64,000 nucleotides of DNA from Xanthobacteraceae bacterium (GCA_019746355.1 JAIESC010000001.1:62001-126000), one strand, 5' to 3'; counted from the first letter of the stretch, positions 28,793-41,131 are shown. A program made the numbers and translations. Notes: generated by a model not told the origin, from the sequence alone.

Positions 28793-30004
28793 ATGACGCG
28801 AAAGGCCCCCTCCATCGCCGTCATCGGCGGCGGCATCGGCGGGCTCACCGCCGCGATCAGCCTGCTGCAGGCGGGCTATGACGTGCACGTCTATGAGCAG
28901 TCGCGGCTGCTTTCGGAGGTCGGCGCCGGCATCAATATCGGGCCGAACGCCGCGCGGCTGCTGATCCGGCTGGGATTCCGCGAGGAATGCGTCAGGGTCG
29001 CGTTCCGCTCGCCGTTCTTCCACCAGCGCCGCTGGCAGGACGGCAAGACGCTCACCCGCACGCCGCTCGGCGAGACGATCGAGAAGGAGTTCGGCGCGCC
29101 GCACTACATCTTCCATCGCGGCGAGCTGCACGCGATGCTCGCCAGAGCCGTGCCGCCAGAGCGGGTGCATCTGTCGCACCGCTGCACCGGCGTCGAGCAA
29201 AGCGGCGGCAAGGTGCGGGCGCTTTTCGCCAACGGCGCGAGCATGACATTCGACGCGCTGATCGCGGCCGACGGCATCCATTCGAGCGTGCGCAAGGCGC
29301 TGCTCGGGCCGGAGCAGCCGCGGTTCGCCTGCCGCGCCTATCGCGGGCTGATCCCGGCCGAGAAGGTCCCCGACTTCCCGCGCGAGTCGACCGCCTGGCT
29401 CGGGCCGGGCCGCCATCTCGTGCACTACTTCGTATCCGCCGGAAAGCTCCTGAATTTCGTCGGTCACGTGGAGCAGGAGGCCTGGATCAGCGAATCCTGG
29501 ACCGAGCCCGGCAGCGTCGACGACCTGCGCGCCGCCTATGCCGGCTGGCACCCGCAGGTGCAGCGCCTGATCGACGCGGTCGACGAGACCTTCGTCTGGG
29601 CGGTGATGGACCGAACACCCATCAATCAATGGACTTACGGCCGGGTAACCCTGCTCGGCGACGCCTGCCACCCGATGCTGCCGTTCATGGGCCAGGGCGG
29701 GGCACAGGCCATAGAGGATGCGGTCGCCCTGACCGCCTGCCTGCAAAGGAGCGGCGGCGAGGTCGAATCCGCCCTCAAACTCTATGAATCCGTCCGTCTG
29801 CCCCGCGCCAACCGGATCCAATCCCAGTCCTGGGACAACAAAACCCGGTTTCATATGGTCGATGGCCCGGACCAGGAGGCGCGCGACGCGGCCATGGCGA
29901 AAGGGATGACCGACTGGTCCTACCGGGCCGTGGCCTGGGTCTACGGCCATGACGCCGGCAACATCGACCAGCGCCCAGAAGGCGCCCCAATCCCCGCGCA
30001 TTGA
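28793..30004 (+). CDS. FAD-dependent monooxygenase, salicylate hydroxylase-like
   Basis: A 403-residue group A flavoprotein hydroxylase. Motifs are the dinucleotide fold [20 protein letters not shown] at the N terminus, the DG motif in [17 protein letters not shown], and the flavin-binding GD motif in [19 protein letters not shown]. It would hydroxylate an aromatic acid with NAD(P)H and O2. I used the ATG at 28793, 25 bases after the preceding lyase gene; a longer frame to 28691 overlaps that gene and lacks similarity. The last residues end in GAPIPAH. Confidence 0.9.
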   Translation: MTRKAPSIAVIGGGIGGLTAAISLLQAGYDVHVYEQSRLLSEVGAGINIGPNAARLLIRLGFREECVRVAFRSPFFHQRRWQDGKTLTRTPLGETIEKEFGAPHYIFHRGELHAMLARAVPPERVHLSHRCTGVEQSGGKVRALFANGASMTFDALIAADGIHSSVRKALLGPEQPRFACRAYRGLIPAEKVPDFPRESTAWLGPGRHLVHYFVSAGKLLNFVGHVEQEAWISESWTEPGSVDDLRAAYAGWHPQVQRLIDAVDETFVWAVMDRTPINQWTYGRVTLLGDACHPMLPFMGQGGAQAIEDAVALTACLQRSGGEVESALKLYESVRLPRANRIQSQSWDNKTRFHMVDGPDQEARDAAMAKGMTDWSYRAVAWVYGHDAGNIDQRPEGAPIPAH

Positions 30005-30128
30005 CGATTTCGGACCTGCTGACTATAAGGCGGCCCAATGGCGGCGAGAGCCCTCGCCGCCGCGATTTTTTGTGCCCCGGCTGGCTTCGCTCAATCGCCG
30101 CCGCAACCAGACTTCGACCAGAGAGTTC

Positions 30129-30395
30129 ATGGCCAATACAACGTCCGCCCGCAAAGCCGCGCGCAAGATTGCCCGCCGCACCGAGATCAACAAGGCGCGC
30201 CGCTCGCGCATGCGCGGCGCCGTCCGCACCGTCGAGGAAGCGATCGCCTCCGGCGACAAGAACAAGGCGCTCGAGGCGATGAAGAACGCCGAGCCCGCGC
30301 TGATGCGCGCCGCCCAGCAGGGCCAGGTGCACAAGAACGCCGCGAGCCGCAAGGTCTCGCGCCTGGCGCACCAGATCGCCAAGCTCGGCAAGTAA
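30129..30395 (+). CDS. rpsT: 30S ribosomal protein S20
   Basis: An 88-residue basic protein matching S20 in length and sequence: [20 protein letters not shown] at the start, [20 protein letters not shown] in the middle and [13 protein letters not shown] at the end. It binds 16S rRNA early in 30S assembly. rpsT before dnaA is a common arrangement at the dnaA locus in this bacterial group. A strong terminator lies about 105 bases downstream. Confidence 0.97.
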   Translation: MANTTSARKAARKIARRTEINKARRSRMRGAVRTVEEAIASGDKNKALEAMKNAEPALMRAAQQGQVHKNAASRKVSRLAHQIAKLGK

Positions 30396-30499
30396 TTCCG
30401 AAAAAACTACCGGTCAGCCTGATCCGGTCCGGACGCCGAATTGTGCGCATAACGCGCGCTGCGGTGCTGCACTCCATTTGAAATTCTGCTAGATGCCGC

Positions 30500-30545
30500 G
30501 CGCGAGTGAACGACGCATCGTTCGCTCGCGCTTGTTGTGTTCGTT
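30500..30545 (+). terminator. Rho-independent terminator downstream of rpsT
   Basis: GCGCGAGTGAACGA (30500-30513) pairs with TCGTTCGCTCGCGC (30518-30531), 14 pairs with one G-U, around the loop CGCA. It is followed by TTGTTGTGTTCGTTG. This separates rpsT transcription from the dnaA region. Confidence 0.85.
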
Positions 30546-31519
30546 GCGCCGCGTCCGACGCGAAGCATCTCGCGTGAAGCTTTTGTGGCAACGATGTCAC
30601 AGCACTGACAAGAAACGCTCACGTACGTAGTTTTACCTATTCCCACGATTTTTGACTCGGCGCGAGTCCGCAATTTTTTCGCAGGGGGTTACCCTGCTTT
30701 GGTGCTCACGAATTCGTCATGTGAACAAAGGATTTAGAGGTCATGCGACTCCGAGGAGTTTGAATCCGCCACATTGGTGAACGAGCGAGTGAGCATTTAT
30801 TTCGAAACTTTTCTCTCAGTTTCGTGACAGACAATCTGCACGCTTCTTCAAGACGTTGGGTCACAAATTTTTACGAAGATGACAGGTCGAGTCGGTGCGA
30901 TCGCAGATGCCGGCTGCAATCTCGTGTTGCCGACGAACTTCATCGTGCTAGTTTCATCTGGCTTCCGGGTTCGACATTCAGCAGAAGGAAAACGAAATCA
31001 AACTCATCGGCGATGAGAGCGCGGAATTGTCTCTCGACATTTCTTCGTCTCGACTCGTTGTCCCGCCCAAGTGATCTGGGCCGGACAAACGATCCGAAAA
31101 GTTTGATCGATCTTCTTTCTTCTGACGTCTGACGCCGAGCGGTGGATGGGCGCGCCCGCGGAGCAGCGGTCTTAGTACTTCAACAACGCGATCAAGACGG
31201 TCTGTCGCGAGGGCATTGCGACGGAAAGGGGGGCTTATGACTGATCGGTGGCAACACACTCTGGCAGCAAACGCGAATTTCAAGCCCGACACCGGGTGCG
31301 CAACCGGAGACACCAGCCACCGGTCCAGATCGGCTCCTCCGAGTAGCTGACGCCAAGCATAGCTGCGTTTGTTTTCCTGGACCCTTTGAAGGTCCACCTC
31401 GTCAACAAGATCAACCTTAGAACTTCGAGTGAGTAACCGCGTCACGGTTGGCGGCTCGCGATGCCGTCGGCGTTTCACCGAGTTCCACCTTTAACCTCCG
31501 ATACGAGAGCAAGAAAAAA
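30546..31519. other. Long non-coding region upstream of dnaA, possible replication origin or dnaA control region
   Basis: About 970 bases that are clearly AT-richer than the flanks, with no convincing gene; a 102-codon frame at 30824-31132 lacks any protein-like pattern. I find no TTATCCACA-type DnaA box. Six GANTC methylation sites cluster at 30654, 30664, 30747, 30762, 30889 and 31052, the first two forming the palindrome GACTCGGCGCGAGTC. Other inverted repeats are GCAGGG/CCCTGC (30681-30697) and CGAAACT/AGTTTCG (30803-30824). Position and composition fit an origin or a cell-cycle controlled promoter; the absence of consensus boxes leaves this open. Confidence 0.5.
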
Positions 31520-32950
31520 ATGGCCAACCCTGACCAGGAGCCCTGGCGGCGAGTTAAGGAGCGCGTTCGCACCGAAGTCGGTGAAGACATTTTTCAGAGC
31601 TGGTTTACGCGGATGGAGCTGGACGTCATCGATGACGTGACGGTCCGTCTCTCGGTTCCCACCCGCTTCCTGAAGAGCTGGATTCATTCGCATTACATCG
31701 ACCGGGTGCTGGCCTGCTGGCAGGCGGAAATGCCCGAGGTTCAGAAGGTCGAGGTCAACGTGCGCAGCGCGGTGATCCGCACGGTGCCGCCAAAGGCCAA
31801 GCCGCCGGAGCTTGCGGAAGGAACCCGCGATCCGCGCCTGCCGCGGCTGGAAATCGGTGATTTGCGCGCGGCCTATGCGCCGGTGTCCAGCGGACACGAC
31901 GCGCTCGGCGGCTCGCCGCTCGACCTGCGCCTGACCTTCGAGAGCTTCGTCGTCGGCCGCTCCAACACGCTGGCCCATGCCGCCGCAAAACAGGTGGCGG
32001 CGGCGCGGCGCGGCGAGCCGGTGATGTTCAACCCGCTCTACATTCATGCCGGCGTCGGCCTCGGCAAGACGCACCTGCTGCAGTCGATCACCTGGGCCGG
32101 CAACCAGGGCGCCGAGCGCAAGGTGCTGTACCTCACCGCCGAGAAGTTCATGTACGGCTTCGTCTCGGCGCTGCGCACCCAGTCGGCGCTGGCCTTCAAG
32201 GAGGCGCTGCGCGGCATCGACGTGCTGGTGATCGACGACCTGCAGTTCCTGCAGGGCAAGTCGACCCAGTCCGAGTTCTGCCACACGCTCAATGCGCTGA
32301 TCGACGCGGGACGCCAGGTCGTCATCGCCGCCGACCGCGCGCCGACCGACCTGGAGAGCCTCGACGACCGCGTGCGCTCGCGGCTGGCCGGCGGCCTCGT
32401 GGTCGAGATGGGCCCGCTTGGCGAGGAGCTGCGCCTGGAGATCCTGAAAACCCGCGTTGCTGCGGCGCGGCAGTATCATCCGGGCTTCGACGTGCCCGCC
32501 CCGGTGCTGGCCTACATCGCCAAATCGGTCACGCACAACGGCCGTGACCTCGAAGGCGCGGTCAACCGGCTCTTGGCCCACAACAAGCTCACCGGCCAGC
32601 CGGTGACGATGGAGATGGCGGAGCGCGAGGTGCGCGACCTGATCCGCCCGCAGGAGCCCAAGCGCGTCAAGATCGAGGACATCCAGCGCATCGTCGCGCG
32701 CCAGTACAACGTCAGCCGCGCCGACCTGTTGTCGTCGCGGCGGACCGCGAACGTGGTCCGCCCGCGCCAAGTGGCGATGTATCTCGCCAAGACCCTGACG
32801 TTGCGTTCGCTGCCGGAGATCGGCCGGCGGTTCGGCGGCCGCGATCACACCACCGTGCTGCACGCGGTGCGCAAGATCGAAGGTCTGGTCGGCAACGACG
32901 CGATGCTGGCGGACGAAATCGAGGTCCTGAAGCGTCAGCTTCAGGAATAG
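31520..32950 (+). CDS. dnaA: Chromosomal replication initiator DnaA
   Basis: A 476-residue AAA+ initiator. Domain I begins [20 protein letters not shown]; the AAA+ domain has Walker A GVGLGKTH at 178-185 and Walker [10 protein letters not shown] at about 235-243; domain IV has the DnaA signature [16 protein letters not shown] near 440-455 that reads the DnaA box. The ATG at 31520 (MANPDQEPW) follows GAGAGCAAG; the frame is open from 31448 but the extra residues are unlike the family. A terminator follows, so dnaN has its own promoter. Confidence 0.98.
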   Translation: MANPDQEPWRRVKERVRTEVGEDIFQSWFTRMELDVIDDVTVRLSVPTRFLKSWIHSHYIDRVLACWQAEMPEVQKVEVNVRSAVIRTVPPKAKPPELAEGTRDPRLPRLEIGDLRAAYAPVSSGHDALGGSPLDLRLTFESFVVGRSNTLAHAAAKQVAAARRGEPVMFNPLYIHAGVGLGKTHLLQSITWAGNQGAERKVLYLTAEKFMYGFVSALRTQSALAFKEALRGIDVLVIDDLQFLQGKSTQSEFCHTLNALIDAGRQVVIAADRAPTDLESLDDRVRSRLAGGLVVEMGPLGEELRLEILKTRVAAARQYHPGFDVPAPVLAYIAKSVTHNGRDLEGAVNRLLAHNKLTGQPVTMEMAEREVRDLIRPQEPKRVKIEDIQRIVARQYNVSRADLLSSRRTANVVRPRQVAMYLAKTLTLRSLPEIGRRFGGRDHTTVLHAVRKIEGLVGNDAMLADEIEVLKRQLQE

Positions 32951-32976
32951 CCCCGGTCGCCTGCACGGCACCTCGC

Positions 32977-33009
32977 AAGGCCCTCCCCTCGGGAGGGCCT
33001 TTTGCTTGC
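32977..33009 (+). terminator. Rho-independent terminator downstream of dnaA
   Basis: AAGGCCCTCCC (32977-32987) pairs perfectly with GGGAGGGCCTT (32991-33001) around a 3-base loop, followed by TTGCTTGC. It lies 27 bases after the dnaA stop. Confidence 0.85.
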
Positions 33010-33107
33010 TTGGGAGGGGCCGTGAATCGCAGGGAAAACCTGGGTTCCCGGGGCGGCGAGGCTTGCGAAAAAGGCTGAGCCGCGTCACTTTCGGTCCCCC
33101 ACTTAGG

Positions 33108-33116
33108 TTTTCCACA
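33108..33116 (+). promoter_or_regulatory. Near-consensus DnaA box before dnaN
   Basis: TTTTCCACA differs from the consensus TTATCCACA at one position. It lies 15 bases before the dnaN start, between dnaA and dnaN, a place where origin or regulatory DnaA boxes occur in many bacteria. It is the only near-consensus site I found around dnaA by eye. Confidence 0.5.
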
Positions 33117-33130
33117 GGCGACAAGGCTCC

Positions 33131-34249
33131 ATGAAGGTCACCATCGAGCGCGCAGAGCTGCTGAAATCTCTGGGCCATGTCCATCGCGTGGTCGAGCGGC
33201 GCAACACGATCCCGATCCTGGCAAACGTGCTGATCCGCGCCGAGAAATCGGCCCTGAGCCTGAAGGCCACCGATCTCGACCTCGAGGTGATCGAGTCGAT
33301 CTCCGCCGAAGTCGCGCCCGCCGGCTCGACCACGGTGCCGGCGCACATGTTCTACGACATCGTCCGCAAGCTTCCCGAGGGCTCGCAGGTGGCGCTCGAG
33401 TCGTCGAGCGACCGCGCAGTGCTCGCGGTGCGCGCCGGACGCTCGCGCTTCACCCTGCAGACCCTGCCGGAGAGCGATTTCCCCGACCTTGCCGCCGGCG
33501 ACATGACCCACAAGTTCACGCTCGCGGGCGCGGACTTGAAGCGGCTGATTGACAAGACCCAGTTCGCGATCTCGACCGAAGAGACCCGCTACTACCTCAA
33601 CGGCATCTATCTGCACGTCGCAGGCGCGGGAAAGTCGCAGACGCTGCGCGCGGTCGCGACCGATGGTCATCGCCTCGCCCAGACCGATCTGCCGCTGCCT
33701 GCGGGCGCCTCCGGCATGCCGGGCGTGATCGTGCCGCGCAAGACCGTCACCGAGGTGCAGCGGCTGATCGAGGACAATGAAGCCGAGGTCACCGTTGAAC
33801 TCTCCTCGGCCAAGATCCGCTTCTCGATCGGCAACGTGGTGCTCACCTCGAAGCTGATCGACGGCACGTTCCCGGACTACCAGCGGGTGATCCCGACCGG
33901 CAACGACAAGGAGCTCGTGATCGACAAGAAGGACTTCGAGGCCGCGGTCGACCGCGTCTCGACCGTGTCGAGCGAGCGCGGCCGCGCGGTGAAGCTGTCG
34001 CTCAGCGGCGGCAAGCTGATCCTCTCGGTCACCAATCCGGATTCCGGCAGCGCCACCGAGGAGATCGAGGTCGAGTACGATGCCGACCCGATCGATATCG
34101 GCTTCAACTCGCGCTACCTGCTCGACATCGCCGGCCAGCTCGACGGCGAGGTGGCGGTGCTCAAGCTTGCCGATCCCGGCTCGCCGACGCTGATCCAGGA
34201 CAAGGACGCCAAGGGCGCGCTGTACGTCCTGATGCCGATGCGGGTGTGA
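33131..34249 (+). CDS. dnaN: DNA polymerase III beta sliding clamp
   Basis: A 372-residue clamp subunit that encircles DNA and tethers polymerase III. Start MKVTIERAELLKSLGHVHRV and end GALYVLMPMRV are typical; the three-fold repeated clamp domains are covered by FTLQTLPESDFPDLAAGD, RAVATDGHRLAQTDLPLP and FNSRYLLDIAGQLDGEVAV. The length matches the family (366-375). It follows dnaA, with recF 70 bases downstream on the same strand. Confidence 0.98.
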   Translation: MKVTIERAELLKSLGHVHRVVERRNTIPILANVLIRAEKSALSLKATDLDLEVIESISAEVAPAGSTTVPAHMFYDIVRKLPEGSQVALESSSDRAVLAVRAGRSRFTLQTLPESDFPDLAAGDMTHKFTLAGADLKRLIDKTQFAISTEETRYYLNGIYLHVAGAGKSQTLRAVATDGHRLAQTDLPLPAGASGMPGVIVPRKTVTEVQRLIEDNEAEVTVELSSAKIRFSIGNVVLTSKLIDGTFPDYQRVIPTGNDKELVIDKKDFEAAVDRVSTVSSERGRAVKLSLSGGKLILSVTNPDSGSATEEIEVEYDADPIDIGFNSRYLLDIAGQLDGEVAVLKLADPGSPTLIQDKDAKGALYVLMPMRV

Positions 34250-34319
34250 TCCGGTACCGGAAGCCGGTCATCGGTGATCGGCTTTTCCGGTCGCGGATTT
34301 CTGACTACTGATTGCGGCT

Positions 34320-35474
34320 ATGACCGCCGCCCGCATCCGCCGTCTCGCGCTGACGAACTTCCGCAGCTATCGCGCGGCAAGCCTCGACGCCGAGCGCGAC
34401 CTCGTGGTGCTCGCCGGCGCGAACGGCGCGGGCAAGACCAACCTGATCGAGGCGATCTCGCTGCTGGTGCCGGGGCGCGGGCTGCGGCGTGCCACCTACG
34501 AGGAGGTGGCGTTTTCCGAGGGCGACGGCTCGTGGGCGGTGTCGACCGAGATCGAGGGCATGCTGGGGCTTGCCACGCTTGGCACCGGCATCGAGCCGCC
34601 GGCTGGCGAGGAAGCCGCGCGCAGCCGGCTGTGCCGCATCGACCGCGAGCCGGTCGGCTCGGCCGCGGCCTTCGCCGACCATCTGCGCGTGGTGTGGCTC
34701 ACGCCCGCGATGGATCAGCTGTTCATGGGACCGGCGTCCGAGCGGCGGCGCTTTCTCGACCGCCTGGTGCTGGCGGTCGACGCCGAGCACACCAGCCGGG
34801 TCTCGGCGCTGGAGCGGAGCCTGCGCGCGCGCAACCGGCTGCTCGAGGAGCAGCGGCCCGACACACACTGGCTCGACGCCATCGAGCACGAGACCGCGGA
34901 GCTTGCGGTCGCGGTCGCCGCCGGCCGCGCCGAGACAGTGCAGCGCCTCCAAGGCGCGCTCGCGCAGCGCAAGGACGACACGTTTCCGTCGGCCGAAATC
35001 GCGCTGGACGGCTGGATGGAACGGCTGCTGCCGAGCCATCCCGCGGTCGAGATCGAGGAGCGCTACCGCACGGTCCTCAAGGACAACCGGCCGCGCGACG
35101 CCGCGGCAGGGCGCACGCTCGATGGACCGCACCTCACCGACCTCTCCGTCGTCTACGCGCCGAAAAGCATCCCGGCCACCGACGCCTCGACCGGCGAGCA
35201 GAAGGCGCTGCTGATCGGGCTCGTGCTGGCGCACTCGAGCCTGCTCGCGGAGATGACCGGGTTTGCGCCGATCCTGCTGCTCGACGAGGTCGTCGCCCAT
35301 CTCGATCCAGGCCGCCGCGCCGCGCTCTACGACGCGCTGGGCCGGCTCGGCGCCCAGGTCTTCATGACCGGCGCGGACCCCGCGGCATTTGCCGACGTGG
35401 CGTCGCGGGCCGACGTTTTCACCGTAACCCCGGGCCGCGTGCAGCGCGCCGGCCAGTCATCTGGACCGGCTTAA
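34320..35474 (+). CDS. recF: DNA recombination and repair protein RecF
   Basis: A 384-residue SMC-like ATPase that loads RecA at gaps. Walker A GANGAGKTN is at residues 33-41, after RIRRLALTNFRSYRAASLD. The ABC signature region (TDASTGEQKALLIGLVLAH) and Walker B (ILLLDEVVAHLDPGRR) are intact. It lies between dnaN and a small ORF before gyrB, in the conserved dnaA-dnaN-recF-gyrB order. Confidence 0.97.
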   Translation: MTAARIRRLALTNFRSYRAASLDAERDLVVLAGANGAGKTNLIEAISLLVPGRGLRRATYEEVAFSEGDGSWAVSTEIEGMLGLATLGTGIEPPAGEEAARSRLCRIDREPVGSAAAFADHLRVVWLTPAMDQLFMGPASERRRFLDRLVLAVDAEHTSRVSALERSLRARNRLLEEQRPDTHWLDAIEHETAELAVAVAAGRAETVQRLQGALAQRKDDTFPSAEIALDGWMERLLPSHPAVEIEERYRTVLKDNRPRDAAAGRTLDGPHLTDLSVVYAPKSIPATDASTGEQKALLIGLVLAHSSLLAEMTGFAPILLLDEVVAHLDPGRRAALYDALGRLGAQVFMTGADPAAFADVASRADVFTVTPGRVQRAGQSSGPA

Positions 35475-35581
35475 GTTCCACAAAAATGCAGGCCCTACGT
35501 GGCCGAACCGCCGGAACATCGCTGCGTGTGTGCGATTTATCCGACATAGCGGACGCAAGGTTACGCGTGGAGAGGAAGACA

Positions 35582-35863
35582 ATGGCCGCGGTGGAGCCGG
35601 CACGAGAGCGCGTTGCCCGCATGCTGCATGACGCCGTAACGCAGCTGCATGAGGACATCGAGCGCGTCGAATTCTGGACCGAGGTTCTCGGCTGTCTGAC
35701 GCGGCCGGTCCCGGACTACACCGTTGAAAACAGCAAATTGAACCAGTTCAACCTGCCGGGCCGCGACGGCCGGGCGGGCGGGGCCGACTTCACCAAAGGC
35801 GACGAGAAGGCCTCCGTGACGCGGCTTGGGAGGGGGGCAAAGCGCGACCCTTCGCGGCGTTGA
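35582..35863 (+). CDS. Small protein between recF and gyrB
   Basis: A 93-residue ORF starting ATG with AGAGGAAGAC directly upstream. The first 60 residues look like a helical domain (ARERVARMLHDAVTQLHEDI, then VEFWTEVLGCL) and the rest is polar (DGRAGGADFTKGDEKASVTR). There is no signal peptide or membrane helix. I do not recognise a family. The Shine-Dalgarno and the protein-like composition argue that it is real; an opposite-strand frame over it looks like a shadow. Confidence 0.55.
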   Translation: MAAVEPARERVARMLHDAVTQLHEDIERVEFWTEVLGCLTRPVPDYTVENSKLNQFNLPGRDGRAGGADFTKGDEKASVTRLGRGAKRDPSRR

Positions 35864-35977
35864 TTCCGGGCGTTTTTTGACCTCGCGGCCCTTTAAAAAC
35901 TGCCTTTGAATCAACATATTAGCCGGGTCCAATTAGCGCTGTACGGAACCCTGGTTTTCGTGCCAAATCGTCGCTGA

Positions 35978-38446
<2,469 letters not shown>

Positions 38447-38495
38447 AAAGCGCGGCCTGCCCGAGGGCAAGCCGCGCAGTGTCCCCAGCGATTGA

Positions 38496-38530
38496 AACGC
38501 GCGCCGTTCAAGCGGCGCGCGTTTTCTTGT
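38496..38530 (+). terminator. Rho-independent terminator downstream of gyrB
   Basis: AACGCGCGCCG (38496-38506) pairs perfectly with CGGCGCGCGTT (38513-38523) around a 6-base loop, followed by TTCTTGT. A second imperfect hairpin (GCGCGGC at 38450-38456 with GCCGCGC at 38471-38477) lies just before it. The stem may also serve the convergent Gly/Tyr-rich gene that ends at 38530. Confidence 0.85.
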
Positions 38531-39207
38531 CAGCAGCTTGCGGCGCGATACCAGGTCCAGCCGTACGGGACGTAAGCGGCGCTGCAACCGTAGCCGCCGT
38601 AGCCCAGGGCGCCTGCGGTCTGCAGCAAGGCGCCACCGGAGTAGACGGTCGGTGCGTAATACGGGCGATATCCGTATCCATAGCCATATCCGCCATAGCC
38701 ATAGCCGCGGTAGCCGTAGCCGTATCCACGATAGCCGTAGCCGTATCCGCGGTGGCCATAGCCCCCGCCGTAGCCGCGATAGCCGTAGCCACAGCCGTAC
38801 TCGCCGCAGCCGGCCACGTATCCGCCACCGCGATAGCCATAGCCGCCACGGTAGCCGTAATCACGATACCCGTAGTCGCGATAGCCGTAGCCATTACCGT
38901 AGCCGCGGTAGCCGTAACCGGCGTCAGCGTAGCCGTCGCCGTTGTAGTCGGCACCATACCCGCCGCGATAGAGCGGCCGTTCGTAATAGCCGGTTTGGAT
39001 TTCCGGGCCGCGCTCGTAATAGACCGTGGTGCCGCCGGTGCCGTTATCGTAGTAGCGCGAGCCGGAGTAATAGGTGCGCTCGCCACCATAATAGCCGTCG
39101 CCCTGATAGCCATAGCAGTCGCCGCCATAGCAACCAGCCGATGCCTGCGTCAGCGCGCCGAACATCAGCGCAACGGACGCCGCCAACGCATACACGACGC
39201 GTTTCAT
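38530..39207 (-). CDS. Exported glycine/tyrosine-rich low-complexity protein
   Basis: A 225-residue protein with a clear signal peptide (MKRVVYALAASVALMFGALT, cleavage near QASA-GC). The mature part is dominated by Gly, Tyr and Arg in short GYGYRG-type units, densest between residues 95 and 190, with several Cys at both ends (CYGGDCYG near the N terminus, a final C). GGAGG lies 7 bases before the ATG at 39207. Such proteins occur in rhizobia as surface or envelope components, but no function is known. The repetitive DNA makes length variation likely. Confidence 0.85.
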   Translation of the reverse strand: MKRVVYALAASVALMFGALTQASAGCYGGDCYGYQGDGYYGGERTYYSGSRYYDNGTGGTTVYYERGPEIQTGYYERPLYRGGYGADYNGDGYADAGYGYRGYGNGYGYRDYGYRDYGYRGGYGYRGGGYVAGCGEYGCGYGYRGYGGGYGHRGYGYGYRGYGYGYRGYGYGGYGYGYGYRPYYAPTVYSGGALLQTAGALGYGGYGCSAAYVPYGWTWYRAASC

Positions 39208-39460
39208 TTTAAAGCCTCCTCGAATGCCACATCGCAGGAGGCCCAAGCATAGCGCGGGATCAATGCGCCGTTAACCATATATGTTTTTGACTTCACGTTA
39301 TTTTTTACGATCGCCCTGCCACAAATTCGGTTCAAAATGGCACAGCTTTGCGACCAACGCGGAGCCATTTTTTGATCCGTGCAACGTCCCGGAGCGGCTG
39401 AAACGAAGTTGTCGTGGGATTGCCGAAGCTTAGAACGCGACGCAAACCACGCGAAGAAAA

Positions 39461-40960
39461 TCACGCCAGATCGAAATACTCCTTGTGCTCCCAGGCGGTG
39501 ACGTCCGTCGCGTTGCCGGATTGTCCGCCGCTCTCGGCGTCGCAGCGCGCGATCTCGAACTCCTTGATGCGGGCATAGTAGGCGACGAACGCCTCGCCAA
39601 AGCCTTGGCGGAAGCATTCGCTGCTCTTGAGCGCTGCGAGCGCTTCAGTGAGCGAGGCCGGCAGCGGCTCGGCGGACTTCTCGTAGGGCGCGTCGGCCGA
39701 CGGGCCCGGATCGAGCTTGCGCGCAATGCCGTCGAGGCCTGCGTGGATCTGCGACCCCATGTAGAGATACGGATTGGCGAGCGGCTCGCCGAGCCGGTTT
39801 TCCAGATGCGTTGCCGGATCCTTCGGCGCGCCCAGCACGCGCACCATCACGCCGCGGTTGTCATTGGCCCAGATCGCCTGGATCGGCGCCATCGAATTCA
39901 CCCCGTGATAGCGCTTGTAGCCGTTGATCGTCGGCGTGCTGAATGCGGCGGCGGCGCGCGCATGCGCGAGCAGGCCGGCGAGGAAATGCCGGCCGAGCGG
40001 CGAAAGCAGCTCGGATGCGTCTGCCGAGACGAACAGATTCTTTGCCGATTTGCGATCGAGCAGCGACTGGTGCAGATGCCAGCCGCTGGCGAACACATGT
40101 GGCAGTCGCGGCCGGCACATGAAGCTCAGGAGGTAACCGTGGCGGCGCGCCACCTGCTTTGCAGCGCTGCGGAACAGCACCATCGCGTCAGCCGCGGCAA
40201 GGCCGATATCCGGTGCGAAGGTGAATTCGTACTGGCTCGGGCCAAGCTCAACCTCGAGCGAGCGCAACGGAAGCCCCAGCGCCTGCACGGTCCGGCGCAG
40301 CGTGTCGAGGATCGGCTCGACCTGATCGTAGCGCTGCTCGGTCAGATACTGAAAGCCGTGCGTCGTATGCTCGACCGCCGGCGCCTCGGGTTGCCAGGTC
40401 AGCCCGTCGGGAGCGAGCTTCGGGTCGATCAGCTTGAAAAGCTGAAACTCGACCTCCAGCCCGGCGAGGTAGTCGAAGCCCTGCTTCGCAAGCTTCGCCA
40501 GCGCATCACGGTAGAGCGCGCGCGTCGAGAACTGCACCGGCCGGCCGTTCGGAAAATAGATGTCACAGAGAACCCAACCCGAGCTGTCGGCCCACGGCAG
40601 CACACGGAATGTCGCGGGATCTGGCAGCATGACGAAGTTGCCCGCGCCGGCCATCTCCTCGACGCCCATGCCGCCGCCCGCCGTGAACACGGCGAAGGCG
40701 GTGCGATGCGACGTGTCCTTGGCGAGCAGCGTCGTGGTCATGGTAACGCCGGACCGCAGCGCCTTCAGGGCCTCCGACGCGACCAGCGTCTTGCCGCGCA
40801 GCACGCCGTGCTGATCGCAGAATGCAAAGCGCACGGTTTCGAGCTTGCGCCGCTTGATCTCGCGCTCGACCGCGCTGGCGGCGCGGCGCTGCTCCACGCT
40901 CCACAGGTCGTGGTGGTCGGCGAAGACCGCGTTTCGCGATGGAGATTTGCGCGCTGCCAT
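39461..40960 (-). CDS. Glutamine synthetase-like ATP-dependent ligase
   Basis: A 499-residue member of the glutamine synthetase superfamily. Active-site features are present: the metal pair in YLAGLEVEFQLFK, the second site in LEVELGPSQYEFTF, the SGWHLHQSL motif, TPTINGYKRYHGVNSMAP and ENRLGEPLANPYLYMGSQI. It is not the housekeeping GlnA: the NRxxxxRV segment and the extended N terminus (KRRKLETVRFAFCDQHGVLR) fit the gamma-glutamylpolyamine/-anilide synthetase branch. The substrate amine is not determined. It follows the Rieske oxygenase gene on the same strand after 171 bases, so an amine-containing aromatic is a possible substrate (inference). Confidence 0.85.
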   Translation of the reverse strand: MAARKSPSRNAVFADHHDLWSVEQRRAASAVEREIKRRKLETVRFAFCDQHGVLRGKTLVASEALKALRSGVTMTTTLLAKDTSHRTAFAVFTAGGGMGVEEMAGAGNFVMLPDPATFRVLPWADSSGWVLCDIYFPNGRPVQFSTRALYRDALAKLAKQGFDYLAGLEVEFQLFKLIDPKLAPDGLTWQPEAPAVEHTTHGFQYLTEQRYDQVEPILDTLRRTVQALGLPLRSLEVELGPSQYEFTFAPDIGLAAADAMVLFRSAAKQVARRHGYLLSFMCRPRLPHVFASGWHLHQSLLDRKSAKNLFVSADASELLSPLGRHFLAGLLAHARAAAAFSTPTINGYKRYHGVNSMAPIQAIWANDNRGVMVRVLGAPKDPATHLENRLGEPLANPYLYMGSQIHAGLDGIARKLDPGPSADAPYEKSAEPLPASLTEALAALKSSECFRQGFGEAFVAYYARIKEFEIARCDAESGGQSGNATDVTAWEHKEYFDLA

Positions 40961-41131
40961 TGCCCCTCAGCCGAGACCGTCATGCCGCGCGAACGCGCGA
41001 CATTCAGTCAACCCTACCGTATTGGAACAATGACCGACGCATAGCGCAACATGAACTGCTGGATCGCCCGCCTTCGCGGGCGATGACGGCCGGTGGCCGC
41101 GGGCCGTGTGGCAATGCCGACGCGCGACGCC

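Noticed and set aside
30824..31132. 102-codon ORF in the dnaA upstream region
   Set aside because: Low-complexity Arg/Ser composition, no ribosome site and no family pattern; treated as non-coding.
39461..40960. Housekeeping glutamine synthetase GlnA
   Set aside because: The N terminus and the NRxxxxRV segment differ from GlnA and the genomic setting is catabolic; only superfamily membership is claimed.
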